64,000 nt of DNA, taken from assembly GCA_030035585.1 (NCBI GenBank), contig CM057461.1, forward strand, positions 4,290,501 through 4,354,500, given 5' to 3'. The notes beneath the pieces were generated by a model that was not told the DNA's origin, searched no databases, and saw only the letters and a program-made list of their open reading frames with translations. The stretch comes from Dugong dugon. Taxonomy: Eukaryota; Chordata; Mammalia; Sirenia; Dugongidae. A program made the position numbers and the translations under genes. Positions 11,166-22,970 of the stretch are shown one piece after another. Numbering within the stretch: the stretch's first letter is position 1; each line of letters starts with the position of its first letter.

Positions 11166-12030
11166 AAACTTCAAGTGAGGAGCGCAGTCCTTCCAGACCC
11201 AAGGGTCTATCCAAGCCCAGCCCTGCGGCCAGACCAATGTCAAGCGGGGTGGCCTTGAGCTGAGAGGTTTGCCTTTGGCAGCAGGCTCATTCCTCCTTCC
11301 TTCCATTCATTCACCCAACCACATTTCCAGAGCTTCCCAAATGCCAGCCCAGTGCACGGTGTGGTGGCACAAAGGTCCACAGACCCTTTTGCCCAGAGGA
11401 TCCCACCCAGGAAGTGTCAGGAGCCTCAGGATTCCTGCAGGGTGGGTTGTAAATGTGCAGTCAGAAGGTCCTCAAACCCCAAATAGCCTCTAATACTGAG
11501 GACTTCCTGAGTCTGCTTACATACATCCCACGGTAGTAAACTCCCACCCTTGACATCAGTCACGGGATGGACGGCAGCGAGCAAGGACAGCCCTCACCTC
11601 TAGGCACAAACCACTGGGCACCTCTGTCAGTCTACAGACCACCCACAAAAAGAAGGTTCTGTCAGGACCCCTCAGCACAAAGGCCCACTCCGGGCCTGGT
11701 CCCCCTGAAGCAAAACCCACTGATGGAAACACCCTGCCCAAGTACACGCACTGCTCTTTGCTCCTTCATCTGAAACAGAAAAGGTCAACCAAGAATCGCC
11801 AGACATTTGAGGAAAGCCTGTACTGTGAAGAAGAGGTGATGGCAAACGAACAGCAGAAAGATGCCCCAGAGGAGCTGACTCGGGGGCAGCTCCTTAAGGC
11901 AGACACACGAGGTCCAGTGAGGGTTCTCAGAGAGGCAGTCTGTGCCAGAGAATGGACCCCCGTCTTCCTGGAAGGAACTCGGGATGCCTGCTAAAAATAA
12001 GCACTCGATATGTGTTCCCTGTTAGTATTC
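11166..12030. other. Unassigned non-coding sequence
   Basis: No repeat or gene recognised. Short overlapping frames only. Confidence 0.4.
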
Positions 12031-12409
12031 TGCCATACCGTGGTGGCTTGTGTATTGCTGTGACATTGGAAGCTATGCCACTGTATTTCCAATACCAGCA
12101 GGGTCATCCATGGTGGACAGGTTTCCCCAGTGTCCAGACTAAGACAGACTAGGAAGAAAGGCCTGGAGATCTACTTCTGAAAACTAGCCAGTGAAAATCC
12201 TGTAAATCACAACAAAACACTGCCCAGCTCACTTGTTCTGGACACATCATGATGAGGGATCAATCACTAGATGATGACATCATGTTTGGTAAAGTGGAGG
12301 GCCAGTGAGGGCGAGGGAGACCCTCAGTGGGAAGGGCTGGCGAAGCAGCCGCAATGATGGACTCGAACATGCTGGTGACTGGGAGGATGACACAGGAAGA
12401 GAGTACGAG
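12031..12409 (+). mobile_element. Internally deleted, non-autonomous RTE element
   Basis: The left part (12031-12235) matches the 5' region of the RTE copy that starts at about 35083: 'cgtggtggcttg', 'ataccagcagggtcatcc', 'agactaagacagactagg'. It is joined directly to RTE 3'-end sequence (12236-12409: 'ggacacatcatgatgaggga', 'gaccctcagtgggaag', 'gactcgaacatgctgg'). The roughly 3-kb coding part is absent. The usual tail after 'gaggatgacacagga' is replaced by the purine minisatellite that follows. Confidence 0.8.
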
Positions 12410-12605
12410 ACAGGAAGGGGGAGACAGGAAGGGGGAGAGACAGGAAGGGGGAGACAGGAAGGGGGAGAGACAGGAAGGGGGAGAGACAGGAAGGGGGAGA
12501 CAGGAAGGGGGAGACAGGAAGGGGGAGAGGCAGGAAGGGGGAGAGACAGGAAGGGGGAGAGACAGGAAGGGGGAGACAGGAAGGGGGAGAGGCAGGAGTA
12601 GGAGA
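12410..12605. repeat. GACAGGAAGGGGGA minisatellite
   Basis: Tandem units of 14-16 bp (GACAGGAAGGGGGA with optional extra GA) repeated about a dozen times. The first unit continues from the RTE-derived 'gatgacacaggaa' segment. The strict purine/pyrimidine split opens frames rich in Gly/Arg/Glu on plus and Pro/Ser/Leu on minus, which I treat as artefacts. Degenerate purine-rich sequence continues to about 12760. Confidence 0.9.
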
Positions 12606-13780
12606 GGCAGGAAGGGGGGAGACAGTAAAGAGAGAAGAAAGAAGGAAAGGGGGGAAGACAGACGAGGAAAGACAAGGAAAGACTGAGAGCCAGGGGAAGG
12701 GGAGGAAAAAGGAGAGAAGGCAGGGAGAAAGGAAGAAAACGGAAACTTCCTGAATGGCCTGAGGGCGCCCACTCCAAGGGCCCTCATGAGCTGCCCAACC
12801 CCCCACACACCTTGAAATCCATTTTGCTATGCAGCCTCCATAGAGGCAACACTTCATTCCAGAGCAGAACTCCAGCTGGTACTAATTATATCCAAAGGTC
12901 ACTCAGGGTCCCCGAACAGGTAACACCTTCTTGGAGGTTGGAGGCTGGAGACTAGGGCTCCCCCTCCCCAGTGCCTCAGGCCTGAGATTCTGGGGTTCTC
13001 CTACTAACAATGGGGGGATTCATTCAGAGACAAACAACGGAAGTAGGGAGTTGACACATCAGGGAAGTACTGACATTTCTTGAGCAGAGTTTCAGGGGAG
13101 CACTTTATACCAGCAGTAGCTAACACAATCCAATAACGACGTCAAACAGGTACATGACAGTATCCCGGGGGGTAACTGTAGCACCTATGGGTCCTTTCCC
13201 AGGGGCCCACATATACTCCAGGGACACTTGCAGGAACTTAGCTTCAAACATGCAGACATTCTTGACTGGCCCACTGTTATGCAAAAGAAAAGCTATTATT
13301 GCTGTTAAAATGTTGACATGATTTTTTGAGCAGGCAGAAAAGTAGGAAGAATACCACACAGGTACCCCCAGATTCAGCAAGCAGTAAATTTCGCTGCATG
13401 TTCTTCCTATGTTCATATACATACTTCTTTTATATACCAGGTACTGCTGAACCATTTTTGAAATAAGTCATCTAAGCCTAGACACTTCACTCCTTAAACA
13501 CTTCAGCTTCATTCCCCCAAGATAACGTTATCACATCTAGCAAGAGGAGTCCCCGCCATCACCTAATACCTAGCCCCTAATATTGGTTTTTTTATTTGTT
13601 TGTCTGTTCCCTTAATTTAAACTTAAACTTCTTTTAAAATCAAGTTCATCTTCACCACGTGTACAGGGTAACGCCCAGCAGAACCCCCCTGCTCCTCGTG
13701 TGGACACGTCTTGCGTCGGCTCTCCAGGCTCAGGCGCCACCTGGCCTGAACAGTCACTGACCTTCTGCCACCATCTCCAT
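12606..13780. other. Mostly unassigned sequence, purine-rich at its left
   Basis: Positions 12606-12760 are a degenerate GA-rich continuation of the array. The rest is apparently unique, with no supported gene. Confidence 0.4.
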
Positions 13781-13952
13781 CTGTAGTTCTCACGGTGTGG
13801 CTCCTGGACCAGCAGGTCAGCATCACCTGGGAACATGTGAGAAACACAAATTCTCAGCCGCCCCAGACCAGCAGACTCGGGAATTCCGGGGGTGGGCTCA
13901 GCTGTAGCAAGTCCTCCAGGGGATGCTGATGCTCCCCAGATTTGAGAACCAG
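13781..13952. mobile_element. hAT-Charlie MITE, MER5-like
   Basis: The ends form imperfect inverted repeats of the CAGTGGTTCTCA...TGAGAACCACTG type (here TAGTTCTCA and TGAGAACCA). The interior matches an old eutherian MITE layout: 'cctggaccagcaggtcag', 'catcacctgggaac', 'caagtcctccaggggatgc'. I am not certain of the exact family name. Confidence 0.7.
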
Positions 13953-16812
13953 GCCTCCATGCTTCTGGCCAAGCAGCGGGCTGAGACTCCTTACCCTCCG
14001 GGGTGTCACAGCCAGGGAAATGAGCCAACAGGAGCGGCAGACATAAAATGACAGCACGCCTGACTTGGTGTGACTCTTTCGCAGTTAACTGACGAGACCA
14101 TACATCCTCCCTAGGACGATAACGGGGCCATGTGCTCAGGACAATTTCTGCCCCATGACGAAATAGAGATGACAGAACACACACAGTTACCTCTGCAAAT
14201 AGATGAAATTCGGCTGTGGCGTGTCATATTATGTCAAGGTGCAGTGAAGAAAAGAGAGCTAAAAATAGCAGCCCACAGCTCAGAACCCAGGGCTCAGGAA
14301 CATCCACACAGGACCGGAAAGAAACCTTCTCTGGCTGCCCCTGAGCCCTGGGAGGCCCGACAGGAGGGACCCGCTGCAGGTCAGTGTCACATGCCCCATA
14401 TCCACAACTCTGCGGGGAGGCAGGAGTGAGCCGGCTGCTCCTGAGGCTAATATTTTCTACTTTATAAATAGAATGTTCTGAGCCTACACAATACGAACAG
14501 CCACCTCACCAGCAAAGCAATCGCATTATGTAACAACGATGTGTTTAAACCCCATAAATTACAGGTTGTAGAGCGGTAATATTGACTTTGGTCTCAACTG
14601 CTTGGCAACCAAGGAGTTAATACAGAAAAAGAAAGATACATCGGTAACATTCCACATAAACACAGGGTAGACTGCAAACTAGGAGCTACCTGTGGGTGTG
14701 TCTCAGGGAAGGGAGCTAATTTAAGGCATAGGAATGGGGCTCTATTACAGGGCTTCTTATTTAGCTTGCCTGGTAAAGGCCGTGACCTGGAAGGGCAGTG
14801 GATCTGCACACCGCCTTACTGGGAATGTTGACGTCTGCTCAGAGTCACACCTAAATGACAGCTGGAATGGTGGCTGGAGGCTACTCTCCCCCAGCTCCTC
14901 TCCCTGGTCAAACCACACACCCTGGATGATTTCTGAATGGAAGTTGCCCATTTTTCCCCTGATTTGTTCTTAGACGTCGTGAGCCGTTACTGTCATCATG
15001 CATTTGCATAGTTCCGTAATTCATCCTCGCAGAATAACACGCCAATGCCCCTCCACAATAGGACTGCTAAGTGACCGTCTCCCTCCCCCCACCCAAGAAG
15101 AGAGGAGGCATTTTAGGGGAGTGGGGTTAGCAAACAGCCACCCCCTCCCCAAGTCCTTGGGCACAGAAGGAGAATCATCATTTCCCACAGAGGCAAAATC
15201 TCGCCACCCAGAAACACCGCTGGGCACCACCTCAAACTAATGTCGCTTCCAAGAGCTTCACACAGCCTGCAACTTTTAGCCCCAGAAATTAGCTTCCCCA
15301 GCCCCCTTGTCCGCTGCCAACTCCCACTCCCAACCTCCCCTGCAGCCCATTTCTCTGAACAGAAAAGCCACAAATGCAATTAAATGCAGAAGTCCATGAT
15401 GGCAAAATCCACACCGGCCCTGAGGCCAGGCTTCTCTGGGGGGACTCATGGGGATGCTGACTGCCGTCGACAGGGTGTTCCTATATTATTAGTCCTCGCG
15501 CTAAAGGAAGGGTCCAACCTCCCCGTCAGAAGCCTCCCTACATCGAATTTTTACTAAACCTGGACTAAGACTAGGCCACAAAGCAGTCGGAACCCACACC
15601 CACGCCTTCGATGGCGCCCGGGGAACTGTCCCCCACATGGAGCTGGAAGGCGTCAGGCGGGGTTTGTGTTTTTAGCCCGGAAGCAGATGAAGCTGACGTT
15701 CACGTGAAGACGAAAGGCCGCGCCTGCTCCCAGGCTCGGGGTGGGTGCACGGGCAGCAGGGTCACCCTGGTGTCACCTCTAGAGGCACGGAAAGGACCCC
15801 TCTATGGTTTGGAGAAGGGCAGCCCCTGCTCCTAACCTGAGTCCCCAAGCACAGCCACTGGATTCCAGAAAAACAGAAACAGAGCCAGTCCCTTTCGGGC
15901 TGCTGCTAGAATGTGGGAAGCCTTGGCCTGCAAGCGCCCCCCCCCCCCCCCCCGAAAGACACCCACTGCTTTCCCACGAGGGGCCTGCCTGAACTCCCCT
16001 CACCTTAGAGTCGCGGAGCCATCCTGAATGGAGGGCCCATCTGCCCTGCGGCTCCCGATCGTCTCCCCAGCTGCCCCGGGAGGTAGTGAGGAGGCAGTGA
16101 TTGGCATGGAGCCCCATGCCTGCCTCGGGACATGCTGAACTCCCTGAAAAAGCTTCCAGGCCGCTGCAGCCCTGCAATTGTCGGGAAGCTCCTGCCTGCC
16201 TGTCGGAGAAGAGGCTGAAGACCGTTATTATCTGTAAACATTCTTAAATATAGACATTGCAGGTCGGGGCGGGAGGCCTGAGGCGGGCATGCCGGGGAGA
16301 CAGCTCAGCGACCAAGTGCCAGCGGTGCTCGCCAAGCATCACCCAGTGCTGGTAGGATGCTGCCCGGGCCTGGCGGAAATGGCTGGAACCCAAGCCCCAA
16401 GTCCACCTGAGAAACCATCTGATATCAGCCACTTGCCCTGGCTTTGGGCAGCCTCCATGAACTACAGGGGCAGAGGTGTTCTGGGGAGCCTCTCCTCACC
16501 TCCCTGTGCCCCCGTGACCTTGGGGCGGGGCCCTGGGGTGCAGCATTGGAGGTAGCTGCTGCAATCACTAATCGGGGGACACCCACAGCCAAGCCCTTGG
16601 GGCCACAGCAGAGGGGTGGGTTCTGACACTGGACGGAGGTCAAGGAGACTCTGGACCCTGGGACGCTCCCTGCAGCTTTTACTCCAGCCCAGGGAGAGGG
16701 GGCAGACAGGGGTGGGGGGAAGCCACTGGCTCCAGGGGCCTCTGTTGGGAGCTTAGGGGCAGAAGCGTGTGACCCACAGACTGATGAATGCCGGCGGGGA
16801 GGGTGCCCAGAG
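13953..16812. other. Repeat-poor stretch, possible regulatory sequence
   Basis: Almost 2.9 kb in which I recognise no transposon. It includes an A/T-rich part (14440-14620), an octamer-like ATGCATTTGCAT at about 14998-15009, and a more GC-rich, CpG-containing part (15590-16700). Open frames are short and overlap on both strands, so I cannot support an exon. Low repeat density is the only hint of constraint. Confidence 0.35.
15937..15953 (+). repeat. Homopolymer C17
   Basis: Seventeen consecutive C residues, so the minus strand carries G17. Length in such tracts is often unreliable in assemblies. Confidence 0.9.
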
Positions 16813-17030
16813 CAGGGGTTTCCACCTCAGCACTGTGGACATCTAGAGCTGGATACTTCTCTGCTGGGGGCTGGGGGGCCTGTCCTGGGTATTGCAGGAT
16901 GTTTAGCAGCATTATCTGGCCTCCCCGTAGCACCCCCTCCCCAGCTGTAACAACCACAAGTGTCTCCAGACAGCGCCAGATATCCAGATGTCTCCTGGGG
17001 GGCAGAACTGCCCTCAGCTGAGAACCGCTG
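16813..17030 (-). mobile_element. MER20 DNA transposon, near full length
   Basis: Starts CAGGGGTTTCCACCTCAGCA and ends CTCAGCTGAGAACCGCTG. Inside lie TTGCAGGATGTTTAGCAGCA and GTGTCTCCAGACAGCGCCAG, the recognisable MER20 order in reverse. At about 218 bp the length fits a complete copy. MER20 is a non-autonomous hAT-Charlie element shared by eutherians, and some copies serve as uterine enhancers. Nothing in this copy proves such a role. Confidence 0.85.
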
Positions 17031-17069
17031 ATCTGCAGAGAGGCAGTCGTGGGCTAGACTTGGCCCCAT

Positions 17070-17512
17070 CCCTGAATAATTGCGTGGACTTGGGCAAGCA
17101 GCTTCACCTGTCTGAGCCTCGGTGTCCTCACCCACAAAGGCGACCATGGGGCCAGTCCCAAGAGCTGTGTTCATGAACCTCCTGCTGTGAAGGGTTGGTT
17201 CCCGTGAGCCTCGAGGGCGAGCAGGGAGCCAGACTGTGCAGCCATGGGTCTGCATTCTGCTCGCGCCGCGTTGTGGCTGGGGAAAGGCACTGTGGACACT
17301 TAGACTTACGCAACCACACAACAGGGTGCCCGGCCCGGGGCCTGACGCCAGAGGAGCTGAGACAGGCGTGCAAAGTGCTTGGCACGAGGTCAAGCTCACT
17401 GACTATGAGTCGGGAGGGGTAATGAGAGGTGCCACCACAATAAAAAAGAAGTGCCCAGGGCAGCATGCAGAGCATACTAGGTGCTCAATAAAAATGTGCG
17501 GGATAAATAGAT
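17070..17512 (+). mobile_element. MIR-like sequence (one split or two copies)
   Basis: 17076-17160 has GACTTGGGCAAGCAGCTTCA and 'tgtctgagcctcggtgtcctcac', the MIR left half. 17365-17500 has GCAAAGTGCTTGGCACGAGG and 'actaggtgctcaataaa', the MIR right half. The gap of about 200 bp is longer than in an intact MIR, so this is either an interrupted copy or two copies. Confidence 0.6.
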
Positions 17513-17528
17513 GAACTACTGAACTCTA

Positions 17529-17734
17529 GGAGCCCGGTGGCACAAAGATTAATGCGCTCAGCTGCTACCCAAAAGGATAGCGGTTCAAACCCACTCAGCA
17601 GCTCCTTGAGAGAAAAACCCGGCGATCTGCTCCTGAAAAGATTACAGCCAGGAAAACCCTACGGGGCAGTTCTACTGTCACACAAGGTCACCAGGAGTCG
17701 AAACTGATCGACTGACACCTAACAACAACAACAA
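17529..17734 (+). mobile_element. AfroSINE, type A
   Basis: Begins GGAGCCCGGTGGCACAAAG, with 'gttcaaacccactc' as B box and AAGATTACAGCCAGGAAAAC in the body, and ends ACCTAACAACAACAACAA. A perfect 9-bp target duplication TGAACTCTA lies at 17520-17528 and 17735-17743. Confidence 0.95.
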
Positions 17735-17799
17735 TGAACTCTACAATTAAGGCAGACAGAGATATCAAAACAAGAGTGCTATACAAGGCAATTCAGGTT

Positions 17800-18260
17800 T
17801 TAAAAATGAATAGAAACAATCCAAGTGTCCGTCAATGGGTGCATGGATAAATGAATATGTTATGCCCGTACAATGGATACTATTCAGCCGTTAAAAGGAA
17901 TGAAGAACTAGAACGCAGGACAACACAGATACACCTCGCGACATTACGCTGAGTGAAAAGACGCCAGACCCAAGAGGTTACACACGGCGTGATTCCACTC
18001 CCACGAAATGCCCAGGAGGGGCAGATCTACAGAAGCCGAAGGCAGACCAGTGGTTGTCGAGGGTGGGAGGCTGCGGGGACGGGAGGCTGGTGATGACACC
18101 TAAGGGGGACAAGGTTTCTTTTTGGAGGGATGGGAATGTTCTAAAGCTGACGGTGGTGACTGCGTAACTCTGCGTACGTCCTACAAACCACTCGGCCTTC
18201 AGTGGGTGAACTGTACGCTATGTGGGTGACATCCCAACAAAGCTGTTAACAAAACACATT
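17800..18260 (+). mobile_element. L1M-like LINE 3' end
   Basis: The order 'ccaagtgtccgtcaatgggt', 'tactattcagccgttaaaa', 'tgagtgaaaagacgccaga', 'gggaatgttctaaagctgac' and 'ctgtacgctatgtgggtga' is typical of the end of ORF2 and the 3' UTR of old mammalian L1s. No open frame survives. Confidence 0.8.
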
Positions 18261-18369
18261 AACACGGAAACTTTCCAGACAGCTCATCCTGGGTCAGACT
18301 CGCCCAGTCTGAAGGCGACTCGGAGTGTAAATGAGCACTAAAGAAAGCAGCATTAATCACTTCAGCTCT

Positions 18370-18520
18370 CCAGGTGATCAGCTACTAACCCCACCTTCAG
18401 TCTGAAGAAAGGCCTGGCAATCTACTTCCGAAAAATCAGCCACTGAAAACCCTGGGGAGCACAGTTCTTCTCTGACACACATGGCGTCGCCATGGGTTGG
18501 AATCGACTCCAAGGCACATG
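18370..18520 (+). mobile_element. AfroSINE, type B, incomplete
   Basis: A type B body (CTTCCGAAAAATCAGCCACT) and tail (GCCATGGGTTGGAATCGACT) are clear. The head is reduced to a vestige ('tcagctactaacc') joined to 'gaagaaaggcc', so part of the head has been deleted. Confidence 0.8.
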
Positions 18521-18619
18521 GTCCCACCTTTTTGTTTTGTATTGTTTTCAGTTATTAAAAAAAAAAAAAAAAATAGTTTGGAGACCTGGGCTGCTGAGAA
18601 ATCACATCCCTGTCATCAA

Positions 18620-18835
18620 GAGTGCCGCCATTAACATTTACTGAGTTGCCACTCTGCCCCAGGAACCACCCTCCCCTCTCTCCCTCCAGCCCTAGAGCGA
18701 AGAGGCAGTCTTTGTCTCCATTTTACAGATGGGGAAACTGGAACTCAGAGAGGCTGAGCCACCAGCCCGAGCGGACACAGCTTGTGATGGCACAGGCAGG
18801 ATCTGAACCCACAGTGCCTAGGACACACACTTAGG
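18620..18835 (-). mobile_element. MIR-like fragment
   Basis: Antisense hallmarks: 'tccattttacagatggggaaactg', then 'gagaggctgagccacc', then 'ggatctgaacccacag'. Confidence 0.75.
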
Positions 18836-21020
18836 TTTTTAACTGTCCTCTTACACTGCCCCTCTCTCCCCCACACATCACGCACTTTCCTGAGTCACTA
18901 CCAGGAGGGAGCTCACTCTGGGGGCACCTGGCCTAAGATGGAAGGATCCTAGAGAGAGGATGCATGCCCTTACTGGGGACAGCTGTGTTCCAGGACAGTC
19001 AAATGGCCACCAGAAAGGGGCTGTATCTGCACAACAGTCTCAGCCATGAAAAGACCAAAGACGCTGGTGATGGACATCTCGCTGCAGGTAGGAGGCATCC
19101 GGCACGCCACCTCTATTCATGCATCCACCTCAACAAAGCTAACAAAAACTGACTCGTCACTCTAGGAAGAAGCCTGATTCCTGCTGTCACCTCCATGGGT
19201 GACTCAGGAATGACTGGTCACTTCCAGCCAGTAAAGATGACCTTAAATGAGCAGCATCTGAATAACAGTCGTGCAAACCTAACTTCCCTTAGGATGGATG
19301 CAGATTCATTAGACAAAGGAATTTTGAGACTTAAGAGAAAAGAAACAGGGTGAGACGCTTGGTACCACTTGCACGATGTCGCCAACTTTGTATTTCCATC
19401 TCCTTTGGGTTACTGACTACGGGACCTAAACTTCAGAGACCGGGGCCCTCCTGGTGAACCGGAAACAAAAACCTGGCAAGCGAGCAGATGGAAAATCAAG
19501 CCTCTACCTGGATCTTCTGGCTGAAGGAAGGTAAGAGAAGGTCTCCTGAAGCCCCCGTGTAATCTAGAAGGCTGATCTCTCACCCGTTCCCCTGTATTCA
19601 CATCTCTGCTTGGACCAGGGGTGGCCAAGTCACACGCCACAATGAGCCACGCAGGAAACGTAAATGAAAGGGGCAGGCTGTGTCAGGGGCAGCAAGGACT
19701 GCTGGGGAGCAGGGCAAACTGGAGCAAAACGCCTCACTGGGAGGCATTCCAGGTGGCGGTGGTGGTTGTTTTCAATAGTGTGTGAGCCAAACACACACAT
19801 CCATCAGGCTAGCTGTGCCCAAGGTCTTTAGAAGCTTACTGGTTGGTTGGTTTTTGATTTTCACTTCTGACTTCGGTTCAGTGTCTCACCCTCTCCTGCC
19901 TCGTGCTCCATAATTGGCCCATCTCAGGGCAGAAGAAAGGAACTAAGCACAAGTGTCATAACTGATAATTTGGAGCCTTACAATGGAATAGCGTCACCCT
20001 AAGCTACGGAGGCACCGCCTCAGAGACAGGACCTCAAAGTGGTATGCATCCCTTTTGACTCGCTGGAACCGTCAGCACTGTTTATGCCTTTGCTGGGGAG
20101 TCTCAGTAACTATTCTCCAAGTGTGGGCATCCACGCTGGTCAATGTTGGTCAATGAATGCCACACAATGGCTAAGTATAGGGTAATAACGGAGCCCTGGG
20201 GTTTTGTGTGGTAGAGTACCAAGAATCATTACGTATTTTAGAGATCACCCAGCGTAAAGACCAGAAACGCATTGAGAGTAGCTCCAGTTGAAAGGGGGTG
20301 ATGGGAGGAGGACAGCAAGGTCTCAGGGGAAGTGGGAAGCACCAAGCCCCACCCCTCCATCTCTCTCCCTCTCCAGGCACACTTGCTCCTTGCCACTGCT
20401 TCTGTCAACACGTGGGTTTCATCTTCCTCTTCCTCCTGGTCCTCCTCCTCCTCCCCCTCCCCCATCTTTCTCTCTCCCTAGCCCTTCTTCCCCTACCACT
20501 CCCTCGTGGCCACTGGTACCCAGAACTGATTTCAGTCTCCTCTCAACTATCACCCTGAGCAGCTGCCAACATCCATGGGAAGACCGATCCAGGCCCCTGG
20601 CACCACGATTCTTGACCTCCTCAGCACCTACGGCACCTCCAATCACCCATGCCCTTGGCCATAGGTTGGAGCTGGCTTTCACTTGGAGCCTGGATTTGCC
20701 CCACCCATGAAAATGTGAAGCCCCAGTGTCTCACCCTCCAATCTCACTCTCACCCTCACCTCTACAGAACCTCCTCCTCGGTCCACACCAGCTCTCCTGC
20801 TTTCTCAGTCGCTCAGGCAGCTCCTCTGAGGTGAGATTTCCACCTGATTAAGCCCGCCTCCACGGCCAGTGTTCCCACCTGACCCAAGACCCAGTCACTC
20901 CTGGGACCTCCACCACGACCTCCTTGTCCCTCCGGTCTGCTTCTTGTCACTTCTGCTCCCGAGCAGATGACTCAGAAAACTGCATGGGGGAAATCACAAC
21001 ACCGTGCTCAGATACGAATT
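18836..21020. other. Repeat-poor non-coding stretch
   Basis: No gene seen. 20405-20490 is a pyrimidine-rich low-complexity patch (CTTCCTCCT-type). 20700-20950 may be a very diverged L2 segment. The remainder is apparently unique. Confidence 0.35.
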
Positions 21021-21099
21021 CATGTTATTTGACTTGAGCTAGGTGCTAAGTTCCGTCAAGCTCGTCCGTTGTCCCCAGATGAATTTCAATCCTGGTTCT

Positions 21100-21420
21100 C
21101 AATCCTCATGGGCTGCGGGGAAATCAGCATCTCTATGTACTGCTAGTGGCATCCTAGATCAGCACAGACCTTCAGAAAGGCAATTCTACATTATTGTTCA
21201 AGCAGCACAGGATGCTGAGCTGCATAATTCCATATTTTAGAATCTATCCGGAAGAAAGAATCCTAAATATAGAGACCACCACATACATGAAGGGCTTACT
21301 CTATATTGGGGATTATAGTGAGAAGTCTGAAGCACTGAAAATATCCAACACAGAGGGGGATGGGTAAGCAAATTTTACTAACATGAATATTCTATTCAAA
21401 GACTGCTTATTCCTGCAATT
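21100..21420 (+). mobile_element. Old L1-like fragment
   Basis: 'gtactgctagtggcatcc', 'cagaaaggcaattctac' and 'gaatctatccggaagaaag' follow the block order of an L1M ORF2 3' region. Divergence is high. Confidence 0.45.
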
Positions 21421-21711
21421 CTGGAGATGAAACTTCAATTTAAGATTGGTTGAAATGAATCCTTTTATTTGATTCTCAAAGAAAACGAAGCGAGCCAGGT
21501 GCAGAGTAAGCGTACTGTACGATCAGGACAGGAGATAAGAGAAGTCCCTAATTCATGTGGAGGGTTGAGAACGCAGAAGTGGCCAGGAGAGCTCTACATC
21601 CAGACGGCGGTGGATAAAGGCAGGGCGTCCAGTCCGCTCTGATGTGTCAGGGATTTACAGAGAATGTCAGACTACAGAAGCTGGCTTGGGAAGTGGCATC
21701 CGGTAGGTCAG

Positions 21712-21734
21712 TTAGGGTTAGGGTTAGGGTTAGG
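21712..21734 (+). repeat. Short interstitial telomere repeat
   Basis: Three perfect TTAGGG units followed by TTAGG, with no degenerate units on either side. Confidence 0.9.
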
Positions 21735-22805
21735 CTGCTTCTGGTAAGTGGTGGCAGCGGGGCTTGGACCAAGCAAGGTCTTAAGAGCTTTGCTATCCTG
21801 GGATGTACAACAGGGTTGGGAAGCAGCCCTCTGGCCTTAGCTGAGGTTGGGAAAATGTATGCAGGTGTGGTGCTGTGATCCCCACCAGTGATAAGGAGCC
21901 AGCTCCCTAGGACCAGGAGAGGCACGTATGGACGTTGGAGCAGGGGCTGCGGTGGGAGGGCAAGGGTGAGATCCAATGGAGAGTGAAGCCAAGCTTGGTC
22001 CACAGGATCCAGGCTGCGTCGGCAGGGAACCCGGGCCAGAAAGGGCCATGAGGTGAGTAGGGGAGGAAGGCTGGAGGACAAAGTCCCAGGCAGGTTGACG
22101 AGCAGACCATACTCTTATCAGAGAACAGGTCACTCACAATGAAACTCTGGAGGATGAGCCTTTCTGTGTGAAACGAGCTTCCAGGACACGGTCATGGCGC
22201 TGGGTTGCTGAAGGGAAGCTGAAGGAAGAAAAGACAATCTAACATTTCTGCTCTCTCTCCAAACTAAAAATGCTTCTTTCTCACAGCTCCTTTTGTGAAT
22301 CACTCACGTCCTTTGCCCCTTTTCTATGGGGGAAGGTTATTGCTTTTCTCGGCCATTTTCCCATGACTTACCTACCTACCACTATTTTCCCAACCTGGTA
22401 AATAAAATACTTCCTCAGTAAAGAATAATCCACAATTAAGTGAAATTTTTCTCCCCCGAGTGCTTAGGAGAGGAAGGCAAATCATAATAAAATAGGCACT
22501 TGTCAATAATTTATTCCAACGGCAGCTTGGAAGGTTCCACAAGCAGCCCATTATCTTGGACACTCTCCTGTCAACATGCCTGCTAAAACATGAAATATAA
22601 TTCTTACACATACACCTCCTTTCCCAAAAACAGACTTCTTACTGGACATTTTCGAGCTGATTCTTAGCACCATCTGATTCCTAAGTGTTACGTCTCCATT
22701 TTACAAAGGAAGAAACCAAGCAATCTGACAAGGGGACAGTTGGTCCAGGGAAGCTGCTAGTGGTCACCTCATGGGGCAGAGGCCAGTCCTGCATACAGAC
22801 CAGGT
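21735..22805. other. Mostly unassigned non-coding sequence
   Basis: No gene or clear repeat. 22690-22790 has a weak MIR-like pattern ('ccattttacaaaggaagaaac'). Confidence 0.4.
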
Positions 22806-22818
22806 TTCCATCTGATTA

Positions 22819-22970
22819 ACCTGTTGCCGTTTAGTCGATTCAGACTTATAGCGATCCTATGGGACAGGGTAGAAATGCCCCACAGGGTTTCTAAGGAACA
22901 ACTGGTAGATTCGAACTGCCGGCCTTTGGGTTAGCAGCCGAGCTCTTAACTACTGCGCCACCAGAGCTCC
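22819..22970 (-). mobile_element. AfroSINE, type C
   Basis: A short element whose head joins the tail without a long body. Its minus-strand head starts GGAGCTCTGGTGGCGCAGTA. A perfect 13-bp target duplication TTCCATCTGATTA flanks it (22806-22818 and 22971-22983). Confidence 0.95.

Noticed and set aside
12260..12857. Overlapping Pro/Ser-rich (minus) and Gly/Arg/Glu-rich (plus) frames
   Set aside because: They result from the strand asymmetry of the GACAGGAAGGGGGA array.
15590..16700. Possible CpG island or promoter
   Set aside because: CpGs are present but scattered, TG/CA decay is widespread, and there is no adjacent first exon or core promoter motif.
20171..20710. Frames of up to 140 codons over a pyrimidine-rich patch
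   Set aside because: Low-complexity composition on both strands, with no splice sites or domain that I can support.
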